From CAVYOD01 sp963770045 (GTDB lineage: Bacteria; Acidobacteriota; Aminicenantia; Aminicenantales; CAVYOD01), in assembly GCA_963770045.1 (NCBI GenBank), contig CAVYOD010000011.1, forward strand, positions 157,638 through 221,637: a stretch of DNA of 64,000 bases, read 5' to 3'. The notes beneath the pieces were generated by a model. The model saw nothing but the letters and a program-made list of their open reading frames with translations. It searched no databases and was not told the DNA's origin. Below, piece by piece: positions 17,276 to 26,771 of the stretch. The position numbers were made by a program, and so were the translations under genes. Position 1 is the first letter of the stretch. The number at the start of each line of letters is the position of its first letter.

Positions 17276-18871
17276 ATGGGATCAGATTCTCCATCGAGGC
17301 GGTTGGCTTTCATGGGCATCTGTCTTGCGCTGATCTTTTCTGGGTTCGGCGCTAAAAATGGCCAGGCGAAGCTGAAGGAGAACAAGGCGCCAAATGCGCC
17401 TGGCTCCACCGGTCAAAGAGACCAAAAAAACTCGATCGATCGAACCGCGGTTCTCAAAGAATATGCCGAACTTCTTTCTGTCCCCGATATCGCTGCCGAC
17501 AAAGAAAACATCCGACGCAACGCGGAGCTTCTCCGGAGCATGCTCGAGAAGCGAGGCGTCCGGGTGCGGTTGCTCGAGGAGAGGGACAGCCCTCCGGTCG
17601 TCTTCGGTGAGTTGGCGGCCCCCGGGGCTTCCCGGACGGTCATCTTCTACGCCCATTATGACGGTCAGCCGGTGACCCTTTCTCTCTGGAAGAGCAACCC
17701 CTGGACCGCGGTCTTGAGGGACAAACCGCTCGAAGAGGGCGGGCGCGAGGTTCCCCTCGAGTCCGCCGCAGACCAGCCCCACGGTGAGTGGCGCCTCTAC
17801 GCCCGGTCGGCGAGCGATGATAAAGCGCCGATCATGGCGCTCCTCGCCGCCCTTGACCGCCTGAAAGCGAGCCGTGTAGCGCTCTCGATCAACGTCAAAT
17901 TCCTCTTCGAGGGAGAAGAGGAGGCGGGCTCGCCCCACCTAAAGTCGATCCTTGAAAAGAATATTGACCTTTTTCGGGCCGACGGTATGCTCATCTGCGA
18001 CGGTCCGGTCCACCAGACGCGCAGGATGCAGATCCTCTTCGGCGCCCGGGGGACAACCGGATTGGAGATGACCATCTACGGACCCGACCGGGCCCTCCAC
18101 AGCGGCCATTACGGGAACTGGGCGCCAAACCCAGCAGCGCTCCTGGCGAATTTGCTCGCCCTGATGAGAGATCCAGACGGCAAGATCCTGATCCCCGGTT
18201 ACTATGACGATGTCCGGCCGCCCACCGCCGAGGAAAAAAAGGCGATCGAGGATGCACCCCGGGTCGACGAAGAATTGCGCCGCAGCTTCGGGTTGGGATG
18301 GACCGAGGCTGGGAATGCCCGGCTGGAGGAACGGATCATGCTGCCGGCCTTGAATATCCGGGGGATCCGCTCCGGCCATGTCGGTGCCGAAGCCCAGAAC
18401 GCGGTGCCCACCGAAGCCAGTGCCTCGATCGACCTCCGGCTCGTCCCTGACCAGACGCCCGAAAAGGTCATGAAGGAAGTCGAAGCTTTTGTGGCTCAAC
18501 ACGGCTTTCAGATTGTTCATGAGACGCCTTCCATTGAGACACGGATTCGATCTCCGAAGATCATAAAAATAGAGTGGGAGAGCGGTTACCCGCCGAGCCG
18601 GACTTCGATGGCCCTTCCTTTCTCCAAGCTCTTGGTCAAGGTCGTTGAAGAGACGGTTGGAGGGCCGATCGTCCAGCTGCCGAGCTCTGGCGGGAGCGTG
18701 CCCATCTATTTGTTTTCCGATCTACTCCGGGTTCCTGTTGTGCTTTTTCCGATCGCCAATCACGATAACAACCAGCACGGCCCCGACGAGAACATCAGGC
18801 TGCAAAACCTCTGGGATGGGATCGAGATGTTCGCCGGCATTCTGGCCAAACTAGGAAAGCAGTGGCGGTGA
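17276..18871 (+). CDS. Exported M20 family metallopeptidase (dipeptidase-like)
   Basis: Zinc peptidase of the M20/M25/M40 family, removing amino acids from small peptides or deacylating amino acids. An N-terminal hydrophobic signal (LAFMGICLALIFSGFG) is followed by the catalytic domain, with metal-binding FYAHYDGQPV, SASDDKAPI and the acid pair in FEGEEEAGSP. The dimerisation domain starts near GLEMTIYGPDR, and HDNNQHGPDENIR supplies the last metal-ligand histidine. Length (531) suits this subgroup. ATG with AGGAGGAG upstream. It converges on the esterase, 10 bases from its stop. Operon partner of the S9 peptidase. Confidence 0.9.
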   Translation: MGSDSPSRRLAFMGICLALIFSGFGAKNGQAKLKENKAPNAPGSTGQRDQKNSIDRTAVLKEYAELLSVPDIAADKENIRRNAELLRSMLEKRGVRVRLLEERDSPPVVFGELAAPGASRTVIFYAHYDGQPVTLSLWKSNPWTAVLRDKPLEEGGREVPLESAADQPHGEWRLYARSASDDKAPIMALLAALDRLKASRVALSINVKFLFEGEEEAGSPHLKSILEKNIDLFRADGMLICDGPVHQTRRMQILFGARGTTGLEMTIYGPDRALHSGHYGNWAPNPAALLANLLALMRDPDGKILIPGYYDDVRPPTAEEKKAIEDAPRVDEELRRSFGLGWTEAGNARLEERIMLPALNIRGIRSGHVGAEAQNAVPTEASASIDLRLVPDQTPEKVMKEVEAFVAQHGFQIVHETPSIETRIRSPKIIKIEWESGYPPSRTSMALPFSKLLVKVVEETVGGPIVQLPSSGGSVPIYLFSDLLRVPVVLFPIANHDNNQHGPDENIRLQNLWDGIEMFAGILAKLGKQWR

Positions 18872-18881
18872 TGTCACTGCC

Positions 18882-20642
18882 CTAATACCGCCAGCTGCTG
18901 AGGTCGGCTCCGGGCGGTGCACTCTTGAGAATCCGTTCCACGATCTTCGGCGCAAACATCTGGTGATACCTCAAGCGCGAAATGGCGTTGGGACGGGTAT
19001 GATCGCCGTTCCAACAATGTTCGGCCCTGGCTTCATAGTCCACCTCGCCATCATAGGCTGGGTTTTTTGTGCTCTTGAGGAAATCTTCCATCAGATACAC
19101 GGCATCATTGAGATAATAGTTGTCCATCTCTCCGCAGTAAATATGGATTTTACCCTGGAGCTTCGGGCCCAACGTCTTCCAATCCCGCTCGAGCACATAG
19201 CGAAGGTCGTAGTGCTCCTGCCAAAACTTGGCCACGGTGTGGTCGATCTCGCCCGTCATCTTGTCCCAGATAGGTTTGGGATACCCGTCCTCGCCGACGG
19301 GGCTGAAGACCGCCTGCCAGATGTCCCACTGGTCGCCCGAGCGGCTGTGGGAGCCCAGGACGAGCTCGCGCTGGTTCATCTCTTCCAGTGTCGCGGAGAC
19401 TTCGCCTTTGTAGTTGCGCAGGCCTGGGCGGGGCGTCCGCTTCCACAGGCTGTCAACGTAGTAGGCGTTCTTGTGCTCATAGATGTTGACAATGGTGTAG
19501 GCCCGGAAATCAATCGGGTCCGGACAGGCCGCCCAGCAGCCGTTGTACATCTCGGGATAATAAATCTGTGTGGCCAGTGCTTCCCAACCGCCTGTCGAGC
19601 CGCCGTAGAGGAAACGGGCCCAACCCTGGCCGAGACATCGAAATCTCTTCTCGAGATAAGGGATGAGCTCGCAGTTGATCGCTTCGCCGTAGGGGCCGAG
19701 ATTGGCTGAGTCGACGGCGTAGGAATCATCATAATAGGGGTTCGCGTGCTGGATTTCGATGATGACCAGGCGAGGGAAATCCGGCCCGGTCCAATCTTGA
19801 TAGAATTTGTACGCATATTCCTGCTCGATCTTGTTGTATCCATCCAGGTGGAACCGCTCGCTGTATTCCGGCTTGAGGTTTGGATCCGGCGGAGTCTCCC
19901 GGAAGCCCCCGAAAGTGTAGGGGAAATGTCCGTGATTGATCACCAGAGGGTAACGCGCCTGGGGGTGTTCGTCGAAGCCCTCAGGGACCAGAACGCAGGC
20001 GCCGAGTTCCATCGGCCGTCCCCAGAAATCCGAGAGGAGCTTGCTCCGGATCTTGACGTGCTTGACGTATTTTGTGTCCTGGGGCGGCGGAATCGGCGGG
20101 ATTTCCTGGTCGAGGACGATTCCGATCGTCTCATCTTTCTTCGGGTCGATCAGCATTTTGCGGGGAAGGCTGTAGAGGTTTCCCGGAGCGGAGTTCCAGT
20201 GCTGGCCCTCGCCTCGGTCCATCGGGAGCTTGACGACATGGCCGTCGGAGCGATGGAAGACCTCGTACCGGTGGAGAAGAGCTTGGACAAAGTATTCTCC
20301 GCGTGGGATTTCGGCGATGCTCCGTCGTGGATAACCAAAAGCCCTGAAGTCCACAACGGCCTCCTGGCCGGGTTTGAGGGCCTCGACATCAATCCCGAAA
20401 ACGAGCTGGGTCCTGGGCCCGTCGGAGATCTGGAACCTCGGCTCGGCCGCGGCGTCGGTGGAAAAAAGAAGGAGCATCCGGCCGTCGAGAGGCGCCTGTG
20501 AACGAGCCGCCGGAAAAGAAATGGCGAAACGCAACTGTCCAGGGGGGAGCCCCTGGCTGGAATGTTCTTGAGCGAAGGCCAGGAGCATGACAGATAGAGA
20601 GGTTAAGATAAAAACGCTTCTTTTTATGTTTTTTCGCTGCAT
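18882..20642 (-). CDS. Exported alpha/beta-hydrolase (esterase-like), paralog 1
   Basis: Exported protein of 586 residues. The signal peptide starts MQRKNIKRSVFILTSLSVML. About 150 residues of beta-rich N-terminal domain follow (PLDGRMLLLFSTDAAAEPRF, FVQALLHRYEVFHRSDGH). The alpha/beta-hydrolase domain has nucleophile elbow LYGGSTGGWEAL and probable acid/base residues in YCGEMDNYYLND and HCWNGDHTRP. The ATG at 20642 follows AAAGGA; the frame extends to 20687 without a better site. A close paralog, frameshifted, is at 39642-41419 and keeps the same domain order, as does the DPIDFRAYTIVNIYEHKNAY block. Esterase-type chemistry is inferred from the elbow; substrate unknown. Confidence 0.8.
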   Translation of the reverse strand: MQRKNIKRSVFILTSLSVMLLAFAQEHSSQGLPPGQLRFAISFPAARSQAPLDGRMLLLFSTDAAAEPRFQISDGPRTQLVFGIDVEALKPGQEAVVDFRAFGYPRRSIAEIPRGEYFVQALLHRYEVFHRSDGHVVKLPMDRGEGQHWNSAPGNLYSLPRKMLIDPKKDETIGIVLDQEIPPIPPPQDTKYVKHVKIRSKLLSDFWGRPMELGACVLVPEGFDEHPQARYPLVINHGHFPYTFGGFRETPPDPNLKPEYSERFHLDGYNKIEQEYAYKFYQDWTGPDFPRLVIIEIQHANPYYDDSYAVDSANLGPYGEAINCELIPYLEKRFRCLGQGWARFLYGGSTGGWEALATQIYYPEMYNGCWAACPDPIDFRAYTIVNIYEHKNAYYVDSLWKRTPRPGLRNYKGEVSATLEEMNQRELVLGSHSRSGDQWDIWQAVFSPVGEDGYPKPIWDKMTGEIDHTVAKFWQEHYDLRYVLERDWKTLGPKLQGKIHIYCGEMDNYYLNDAVYLMEDFLKSTKNPAYDGEVDYEARAEHCWNGDHTRPNAISRLRYHQMFAPKIVERILKSAPPGADLSSWRY

Positions 20643-20699
20643 CTCAGTCCTTTCGCAGGGGCCAGTGTCGTCCCATCGATGAGTCAAAGCGAAACAAAT

Positions 20700-21461
20700 C
20701 TAGCACAAAGCGTCCATCTCGTCCATGTTGCGGCAGCCCCGGAATTTTGTCGGTCTCTTTATCGAAGAAAAATTGGCCATGGGGGTCAAGGACATTACGA
20801 ACCCCGGGAGGACAAATTCGGCCAACGGAACGAAACGGAAGGGATCAGAAGAAAAGGTTAGGAAAGTATAGGCGGCGAATGCGATCAGGACGATGGCCAG
20901 GACGAGCAGGATCCGCTGGAATGTCCGCGGCTGGATCTGGCCGTGGTGCTTGGCGACATAGCGGACCAGAATAAAATACCAGAGCACGCTTCCCACCCCG
21001 ACCGCCAGAGAAAAAATGATGGGAATCCAGCCCCTGTTTGCGACCAGGTGGTGGGCGGTCATGGTCCCTCCCACGGCCAGCCAAAAAAAGTACAGGCTCG
21101 GGTTGGAAATGTAGAGGAGGAGGACCCCAAAAATCGGCTTGGGCGAAGCCGGGGGCTTTTGAGTCGGTCGGGAAGTCATAAAAGTCTTCGAATGCCGGAT
21201 CAGGCTGATCCCGATAAAGAATAAGATGATGGAGGCCAAGACTTTCATGTAGGGGAGAACCTTGGTCAGGTTGATGGTCACGTGGAAAAAACCGACCAGG
21301 GCCACCAGGCAATAGATGAAATCCAGAAGCGCAGTCGTCAACCCGGCAAAGAGGCCGTGCAAAAAGTCGCGCCGGATGGTCTGGGAGACGACAAAAACAT
21401 TCACCGGACCCAGGGGGATCGCGGCGATGAATCCGACCACAATGCCGAGAAGCACGAACAC
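20700..21461 (-). CDS. LysE/RhtB-family amino-acid exporter
   Basis: Inner-membrane exporter of the LysE superfamily with six predicted helices. The family hallmark GFIAAIPLGPVNVFVVSQ is in helix 1, and ISNPSLYFFWLAVGG is the second conserved block. The frame is open to a TTG at 21539, but that codon is the -35 box of a near-perfect promoter, so translation must start later. The GTG at 21461 puts helix 1 right at the N-terminus and gives 253 residues. The last residues (MDEMDALC) are encoded by a nonamer repeat. Substrate not deducible; amino acids or related metabolites are usual. Confidence 0.82.
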   Translation of the reverse strand: MFVLLGIVVGFIAAIPLGPVNVFVVSQTIRRDFLHGLFAGLTTALLDFIYCLVALVGFFHVTINLTKVLPYMKVLASIILFFIGISLIRHSKTFMTSRPTQKPPASPKPIFGVLLLYISNPSLYFFWLAVGGTMTAHHLVANRGWIPIIFSLAVGVGSVLWYFILVRYVAKHHGQIQPRTFQRILLVLAIVLIAFAAYTFLTFSSDPFRFVPLAEFVLPGFVMSLTPMANFSSIKRPTKFRGCRNMDEMDALC

Positions 21462-21510
21462 GGGACTTCTTACCTTTCGTCGGGATTGATCAACGGCACA
21501 AGAATGGTAT

Positions 21511-21539
21511 TTTATAACAAAAGCGAGCAGAGGTGTCAA
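21511..21539 (-). promoter_or_regulatory. Sigma70 promoter for the LysE-type gene
   Basis: Read on the minus strand: TTGACA (21539-21534), a 17-base spacer, TATAAA (21516-21511, within TATAAAAT). This near-consensus site sets transcription start near 21504 and rules out the longer reading frame. Confidence 0.75.
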
Positions 21540-21557
21540 TTTGAAACGTTATCTTTA

Positions 21558-21663
21558 GACGTCATCTGGTCCGTCTCGTTTTTCTGGCCCATCTCGTCCA
21601 TTTCACATAAACAAAAAAAACCGAATAGGCAGGTGTTTGTGACGAGACAAACGAGATGATGTC
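21558..21663. repeat. Nonamer array with flanking inverted repeat
   Basis: The left arm contains nonamers CTGGTCCGT, CTCGTTTTT, CTGGCCCAT, CTCGTCCAT (21566-21601). The 21-base sequence at 21558-21578 is an imperfect inverted repeat (5 mismatches) of 21643-21663 on the right, with a 64-base loop. The units are the complement of the GACGAGAT-type nonamer at 9886-9926. Confidence 0.5.
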
Positions 21664-21760
21664 AGGACTGATAGATGGAGTTGTGAGGAGTTAATGACGG
21701 ATCAGATCCGCAGAGATAATCAGGGGTGGGATGCTTCTAAAAGAGGGGGGTTCCGACCGG

Positions 21761-22009
21761 TCACATCTTTCCCATAGCCTGGGTCGCATCGGATTCTTCA
21801 TCCTCGTCGGTTTCCGTCTCGATCCCGAGCAGCTTGGCGGTGCCTTCATAGATCATCTTGAAGGATTTCTTGGCCTGCTGAAGGTCAGCCAGTTTCTCTC
21901 TGACTTTTTGAAGTTCTTTTTCCACCTGTGAATCGATGCCGTCCAGTTGCCGTTTGGCTTCGTCCATGGTCTTGCGGTAAAGATCCTCTTGTTCCTTGCT
22001 TAAGGGCAT
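21761..22009 (-). CDS. Small coiled-coil protein of unknown function
   Basis: An 82-residue, highly charged helical protein. KEQEDLYRKTMDEAKRQL and VEKELQKVREKLADLQQAK follow a heptad pattern typical of a coiled coil. The acidic tail is ETETDEDEESD. The ATG at 22009 has GAGGAG six bases upstream; that ribosome site overlaps the stop of the upstream TonB-domain gene, so the two are co-translated. No signal peptide. No family recognised. Position suggests a cytoplasmic partner of the receiver-TonB protein. Confidence 0.65.
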   Translation of the reverse strand: MPLSKEQEDLYRKTMDEAKRQLDGIDSQVEKELQKVREKLADLQQAKKSFKMIYEGTAKLLGIETETDEDEESDATQAMGKM

Positions 22010-22022
22010 CTTTAACTCCTCT

Positions 22023-22965
22023 TTAATCACGGGTTATTTTTTTTGGTGTCTTAAATGTTATCGATAGAGGCTTCCAGACTCTCACGTTGACTCCGTCTTT
22101 CGTGGCGGGCTTGAATTTCCATTTTCGGACGGCCGCTTCCGTGGCTTTTTCGAGTCCGTAGCCCTTGACCTGGCTATTGAGGATCGCGACCTGGAGGACA
22201 TCTCCGTTCTCGGAGACAAGAGCATTGACGGTCACGGTCCCCTGAATTTCCCTTTGGAGAGCCAGCGGGGGGTAAACCGGGTCGGTCATTTTGAGCACTT
22301 GAGGAGGAGTAGCCGCTTGCCCGAGAGGCACCAGGTCTCCCAATTTTGTTACGGCCGGATTTGCCGCCGTGTCGGCCGCAGGCTCTCCTTCGGCCGGCTT
22401 TTCGGCGCCGGAGTTCAGTTGCTGGTCTCCACCATTTCCCTTTGGTTGGTTTTCGCCGGTCTGCGTGCCCGCCGGAGAATCGGCCGGCTTTTGGCCCGCC
22501 ATCTGAGTCTGGAAATTGGGAATCGAGGCGGGAAGGAGAGGCTCGATTTTATCGGCCGTCGCTTCACCGGCACCGACATTTTGGCCATCTTTCTTGGCGG
22601 GAGGTATCTTCTGGGGGTTATCTTTTTTGGGAATAGGCTTCTCGGCCACAACCGGCGGGTTGTTTTGAGCTTGCTGATCGAGCCCCGTGTTCTGGATATC
22701 GGCGGTCTGCAAAGCGGTCTGTTCCACAGGAGGTGGAGAGGCATGTTTGCGCGGCCTGAAGAAGACGAAGACCGATCCGACGACCACCAAGACGGCCAGT
22801 CCGAAGATCATGACCCGTGGAGGAGGCTGGGTCTTTTTCTTCTCTGCGTACTTATCGTAGGGACTTGTCTGGGACAGACGCTTTTCGGCAACAGAACCAA
22901 CTTCGACGGGGGGCTCTTGAGGAGCCGGCCTCGTTGCCTCTTTGGCTCCGGCTTGCGTTCGGCTT
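22023..22965 (-). CDS. TonB-domain (energy transducer) half of a receiver-TonB fusion
   Basis: C-terminal half of what is probably one gene with the receiver half upstream. In order: a Pro/Lys-rich cytoplasmic stretch, one membrane helix (VMIFGLAVLVVVGSVFVFF), a long Pro/Gln/Gly-rich periplasmic linker, and a TonB C-terminal domain. That domain reads VYPPLALQREIQGTVTVNAL, then GDVLQVAI and AAVRKWKFKPATKDG. TonB passes proton-motive force to outer-membrane receptors, but no ExbB, ExbD or receptor gene is in the window. It has no start codon of its own with a ribosome site. Its frame is open upstream to 23114 and meets the receiver frame near 22955-22970. Joining them needs one base removed and gives a protein of about 598 residues. 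Confidence 0.75.
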
Positions 22966-23820
22966 ATGCCCGGGCTGCGGCTCCGGCTTCTTAGGTTCGA
23001 CCTTGAGCCCCCCCCTGAGCGCTTCCAGCTCGGGTTTCCGTTCTTGGCGCTCGGGATTGGCCTTTTTCTTGTGTTCTGGCACGGCCAAGGCGGGGATTTG
23101 GTCCCAGAACTCATCTTCCTTATTGGTTGGCTTTGAAGCGGCCACAGCGGCGGCCTTTTTCTTTTCCGGTTTCAAGCCGAATTCAGCCAGGGTGTTTTTG
23201 AGCATGTTATCAATCTCAGGGCTGGCTCCCTGTTTTTTAGCTCTTTTCTCTTTTTCTTTTGGCTTTATCGTCAGAGTGCCGAAGGCTTCCTTCAATTCTT
23301 TGTCAATAAGGTCATCCAACTTTTTTTTCCGGCCGTCTTCAGGTTTGGGCGTCGCCTGAAAAGCCTTCAGACTCTGTTGAGAAAGAATTTCCAGCGAGTC
23401 GACGGGCTGAGGTGCCTTTGAGACCTCGATTTCTTTTTCGGGAGCGCGGAGATTCAAGAGGTCCAGGATTGTGTTGAGAAGCTCCTCTTTTTTGACCGGT
23501 TTGGGGAAGAAGGCCGAGGCTCCGCAAGAACGGAGGGCCTCGGTCTTTGACAGGGAGTCCCTGTAGACACCGCTGACAATGATGACCGGGACTTTCGTGG
23601 GGAAAGCCGTCGTGATCTTTGTGCAGAGGTCAAAGCCGTCGAGCCGGGGAAGCATGGCTTCAAGGATGACGAGATGGGGATTCTCGGCCAGGAACATCTC
23701 CAGGCCGGCCAGCCCGTCGTTTGAGGTCACGATCTTGAAGCCTTCGGCCTCGAGGAATCTGGAAAGGGAATAGAGGGATTCCTTGTCAAAATCGATGATC
23801 AGAAGCTTCTTGTTCCTCAT
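22852..23820 (-). CDS. Degenerate response-regulator receiver half of a receiver-TonB fusion
   Basis: Residues 1-125 form a CheY-like receiver domain: KKLLIIDFDKESLYSLSRFL, then HLVILEAMLPRLDGFDLC, PVIIVSGVY and FFPKPVKKEEL. The phosphoacceptor aspartate after VIL is glutamate (E54) and the second acidic-pocket residue is phenylalanine (F11). The conserved lysine is kept, so this is a pseudo-receiver that probably cannot be phosphorylated. A charged linker (KKKLDDLIDKELKEAFG and Lys/Pro-rich parts) follows until about 22965. From there on the frame loses sense while the TonB frame takes over. A run of eight G (minus strand) lies near 23010. Start at ATG 23820; the frame is open to 23877 without a better site. 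Confidence 0.75.
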   Translation of the reverse strand: MRNKKLLIIDFDKESLYSLSRFLEAEGFKIVTSNDGLAGLEMFLAENPHLVILEAMLPRLDGFDLCTKITTAFPTKVPVIIVSGVYRDSLSKTEALRSCGASAFFPKPVKKEELLNTILDLLNLRAPEKEIEVSKAPQPVDSLEILSQQSLKAFQATPKPEDGRKKKLDDLIDKELKEAFGTLTIKPKEKEKRAKKQGASPEIDNMLKNTLAEFGLKPEKKKAAAVAASKPTNKEDEFWDQIPALAVPEHKKKANPERQERKPELEALRGGLKVEPKKPEPQPGHKPNASRSQRGNEAGSSRAPRRSWFCCRKASVPDKSLR

Positions 23821-23984
23821 TCTAGAGATTCTTCTACCTTCGAAGTATGTTATTTCATCCGGAAGACTAAAGGTCAATCACCCTTTGGGGTGATTTTGAG
23901 GATGATATTTTCCCCTGATTTTTCCCCCTGAGCAGAGTGCCGTTTTCATCGCCCCACTCCGCCTGGCGGGGGGGCTTCTTCGGG

Positions 23985-24013
23985 TTGACAAGGAAGCAGC
24001 CTTCCGGTATGAT
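23985..24013 (+). promoter_or_regulatory. Sigma70 promoter for the BNR propeller gene
   Basis: TTGACA (23985-23990), a 17-base spacer, TATGAT (24008-24013). It lies 40 bases before the ATG at 24054, which itself follows GGAGGGG. Confidence 0.7.
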
Positions 24014-24053
24014 AAAACCAAAATCTGGGAAGTGGGAATGGAGGGGAAAGACC

Positions 24054-26027
24054 ATGAAAACAACAAGGAGGAAAAAACCTTAACGGCGCTGTGTTTCTCG
24101 GCTTTTTTTGCTCTGGCGGGACTGGCTCCTGCCGACATCTCAGCCCAGGCGGCAACCTGGTCCTCTGTGGGGCCCAACGGCGGGAATATCTCCGGTCTCG
24201 TGTCCATCAGTCCGTCCAGTTTTCTTGAGCTCTACGCCGCGGTCAAGAGTTTCCCGGCCCAGGTTTTCAAATCGACCAGCGGCGGCTCAACCTGGACGAG
24301 AATCGCCACCATTCAGGATACGATCTACGACCTGAAGAACGCCCCCTCGAGTCTGAACACGTTCTATGCCCTGGCCAAAGGGGCCGTCTACAAGTCTCTC
24401 AACAAGGGTCTGACCTGGACCCGATCATAGCCTGCCCAGCAATTGTTTTGGGGACAAGGGCCAGCTGGCCATCCAGCCGACCAATCCGAGCTTTCTCTAT
24501 ATCGCGAGCTACCGCCTGTACAATGTCGCAAACAACAAAACCTGCATCGCCGTCCTCAAATCCACCAATGGCGGCCAGACCTGGTCCTTTAAGACGCTGG
24601 CCCAGACCGGGAGCAATTCGGGTTTTGCGTCTTGCCTGGCGCTCAGCAAGCTCAGTGCCAATCTCGTCTTCGTCGGCGGCTTTTTCAATGACGCCTCGGG
24701 CGACCATTTCCGCATCTACAAAAGCACGGACGGCGGAATCAACTACCTGAACAAAACCGGCACGATCAACACGCTTCCGCTGTCGATCGTAACCCATCCC
24801 GCAGATATGAACAGAGCCTTGGTCGGCACGGCTGTGGGGATCTATCGGACCACGAACGGCGGAGACGCCTGGCTGAAAAACAACGGGTCCGCGTTTGCTT
24901 TTTCGCTCGCCCTCGACAACGTCAACTATCAGGTGGTCTATGGGGGGTATGACAAGGAGATTTACAAAAGCACCAACGGCGGAGCCGACTGGACAAAGTA
25001 CACCGGACTCCTCGGGGTCTGCACGGATCTTCTGGCGAATTCCAGCACCGTCTATTTTGCCTCGACAGCCGGGGTCTTTAAAAGTTCAACCGGCGGGACT
25101 TCTTGGGCCAGTGCGATCGGCGGCATGAAGGCCGCGGAGATTCCGGGAGTGGCCGTCGCCTTCAGCTCTTCCAACATTGTCTACGCCGGCGTCAAGAACG
25201 ACGGCTTCTTTAGATCGATCGACTCGGGGACGAATTGGACGCGGACACCCTTTTTCCCGGGTGCAGACGCCATCACCAGGATCGCCGTGAATCAGAGCAA
25301 TCCCAGCGTGCTTTATGCTCTTGCCTCCGTCCCCGGGCCTGATCTGGTTTATGAGTCTGATGATGGCGGCGACAATTGGACGCTCATCTTGACCGATTTT
25401 TGCCAGGATATGGCGGTCAGCAGGCTCAATTTCGCCAGGCTCTTCATTGCCGGGCAGAAGCTCGTCGGGAGCAATTTCTTCCTGGCGCTCCACAAATCCA
25501 CGGACAGAGGCGTCACCTGGTCCCATATCCAGATTTCGACGACCGCGGGAACCAGCGGCAACGCCGTGGCCGTGCAACCATCGAATGACAACGTTATCCT
25601 TGTCGGAGGCCAGCTCGCGAGCGGCGGAGTTCTCTATAAATCGACGAACGGCGGCAGTTCCTGGGTTCGGATCACCGGGACGATAACGGGCATCGTCCGG
25701 GCAATCACTTTCGACCCCAATTCCGTCAGCCGGATTTATGTCGGGGCCGACGACGGATTCTACAAGAGCGAGAACGGAGGATCGTCCTGGACTCGCAAGC
25801 TGAACAGAGGAATCCGGTGCATCCAGGTCAACCCGTTGACGCCGAATGTCGTTTATGCCGGAGGGCCGGAGGGTGTTTTCAAGAGCTCTGATTCCGGAAG
25901 CACCTGGAAAGATTTTAACGAGAGCATCCCGGTCAAAACGGTTTATGGAATGGACATCGATGGTGCGCAGAGAATCCTCTATGCCGCCACCATTGGGGGG
26001 AGCGTCTGCATCAGATCCCTGTTTTAG
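24054..26027 (+). CDS. Exported Asp-box (BNR/sortilin-like) beta-propeller protein, two frameshifts
   Basis: An exported propeller of about 657 residues made of Asp-box repeats: STSGGSTWTRI, SLNKGLTWTRS, STNGGQTWSF, TTNGGDAWLK, STNGGADWTKY, SIDSGTNWTRT, SDDGGDNWTLI, SENGGSSWTRK, SSDSGSTWKDF. Such proteins bind or hydrolyse sugars, or act as scaffolds. Two single-base frame changes break it. Six A at 24072-24077 should be seven for MKTTRRKK to continue into the signal peptide TLTALCFSAFFALAGLAP. One surplus base near 24425-24432 separates the first open part (to 24430) from the second (24433-26027). Net length is still a multiple of three. Promoter and ribosome site are good, so the breaks may be sequence errors. 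Confidence 0.75.
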
Positions 26028-26138
26028 GGATCAAATAATCCGGACAGGGGGAACGGCTCCGCCCCAAAATCAGTTGCGCCCTGAACTCGAAAAAGAACGG
26101 AGAGGCATTTTTGTGTTAAAATCGGAAAGGAGATAGGG

Positions 26139-26771
26139 ATGGCAAGTCGAGCCAAATTCTGGCTGATCGTTTTTGTCCTCCTCTCGGCCTTTGGCCGGCC
26201 CGCCCTGGCGATTCTGAACAAGGGGGAGAAATTCCTTCCCTTCTCCCTCAAAGGGATTGACGAAAAAACCTACACCGTCAAGATGGAAGGCGGGAGACTT
26301 GCGGTCCTCGTCGAGTTTCAGAAGGAGGGGAAGAGGGAAGTCGAGAAGTCCTTCCCGGGGGCTGTCCTGATCGATTTTTGGGCGACCTGGTGTGTCCCTT
26401 GCCGGGCGGCCATGCCTTATATGGAAAAACTCTATGAGCGCTATCAACCCAAAGCGGGCCAGGCGGCCGGCGGACTTTTCCTCTTCGGGATCGGCCTCGA
26501 CCAAAAAGGATCAAAGGTCATAAGGCCCTTCTATGAGAAGCTCAAGATCACTTATCCGATGCTGTCCGACCCGACGGAGGGGGCCGGAGGCGACGGCCTG
26601 CTGCGCACGACGAGAGAGATGTCGACGAAATACGGAGTCCAGGAGATCCCGGTCGTTTATCTCATCGACTCCAAAGGCATCATCGATCATGCCCATGTCG
26701 GGTTCAAAAAAGAAGAAATGGGCGACCTCGAAAGAACGGTCCAATCGTTGATCAAGGAGAGCACGAAATGA
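26139..26771 (+). CDS. TlpA/ResA-type extracytoplasmic thioredoxin
   Basis: Membrane-anchored or exported thiol-disulfide oxidoreductase. An N-terminal signal (FWLIVFVLLSAFGRPALA) precedes an insert (VLVEFQKEGKREVEKSF) and the thioredoxin fold with active site FWATWCVPCRAAMPYME and the cis-proline segment VQEIPVVYLIDSKG. Length (210) fits TlpA/ResA. AGGAGAT precedes the ATG. Its stop overlaps the start of the next gene (ATGA), a CXXC micropeptide, and an NapH-like membrane ferredoxin follows. That order suggests electrons from the ferredoxin protein pass through the micropeptide to TlpA, or the reverse; this is inferred only from neighbourhood and motifs. Confidence 0.88.
   Translation: MASRAKFWLIVFVLLSAFGRPALAILNKGEKFLPFSLKGIDEKTYTVKMEGGRLAVLVEFQKEGKREVEKSFPGAVLIDFWATWCVPCRAAMPYMEKLYERYQPKAGQAAGGLFLFGIGLDQKGSKVIRPFYEKLKITYPMLSDPTEGAGGDGLLRTTREMSTKYGVQEIPVVYLIDSKGIIDHAHVGFKKEEMGDLERTVQSLIKESTK

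Noticed and set aside
21462..21539. Longer N-terminus of the LysE exporter
   Set aside because: It is covered by a near-consensus promoter; transcription would start inside it.
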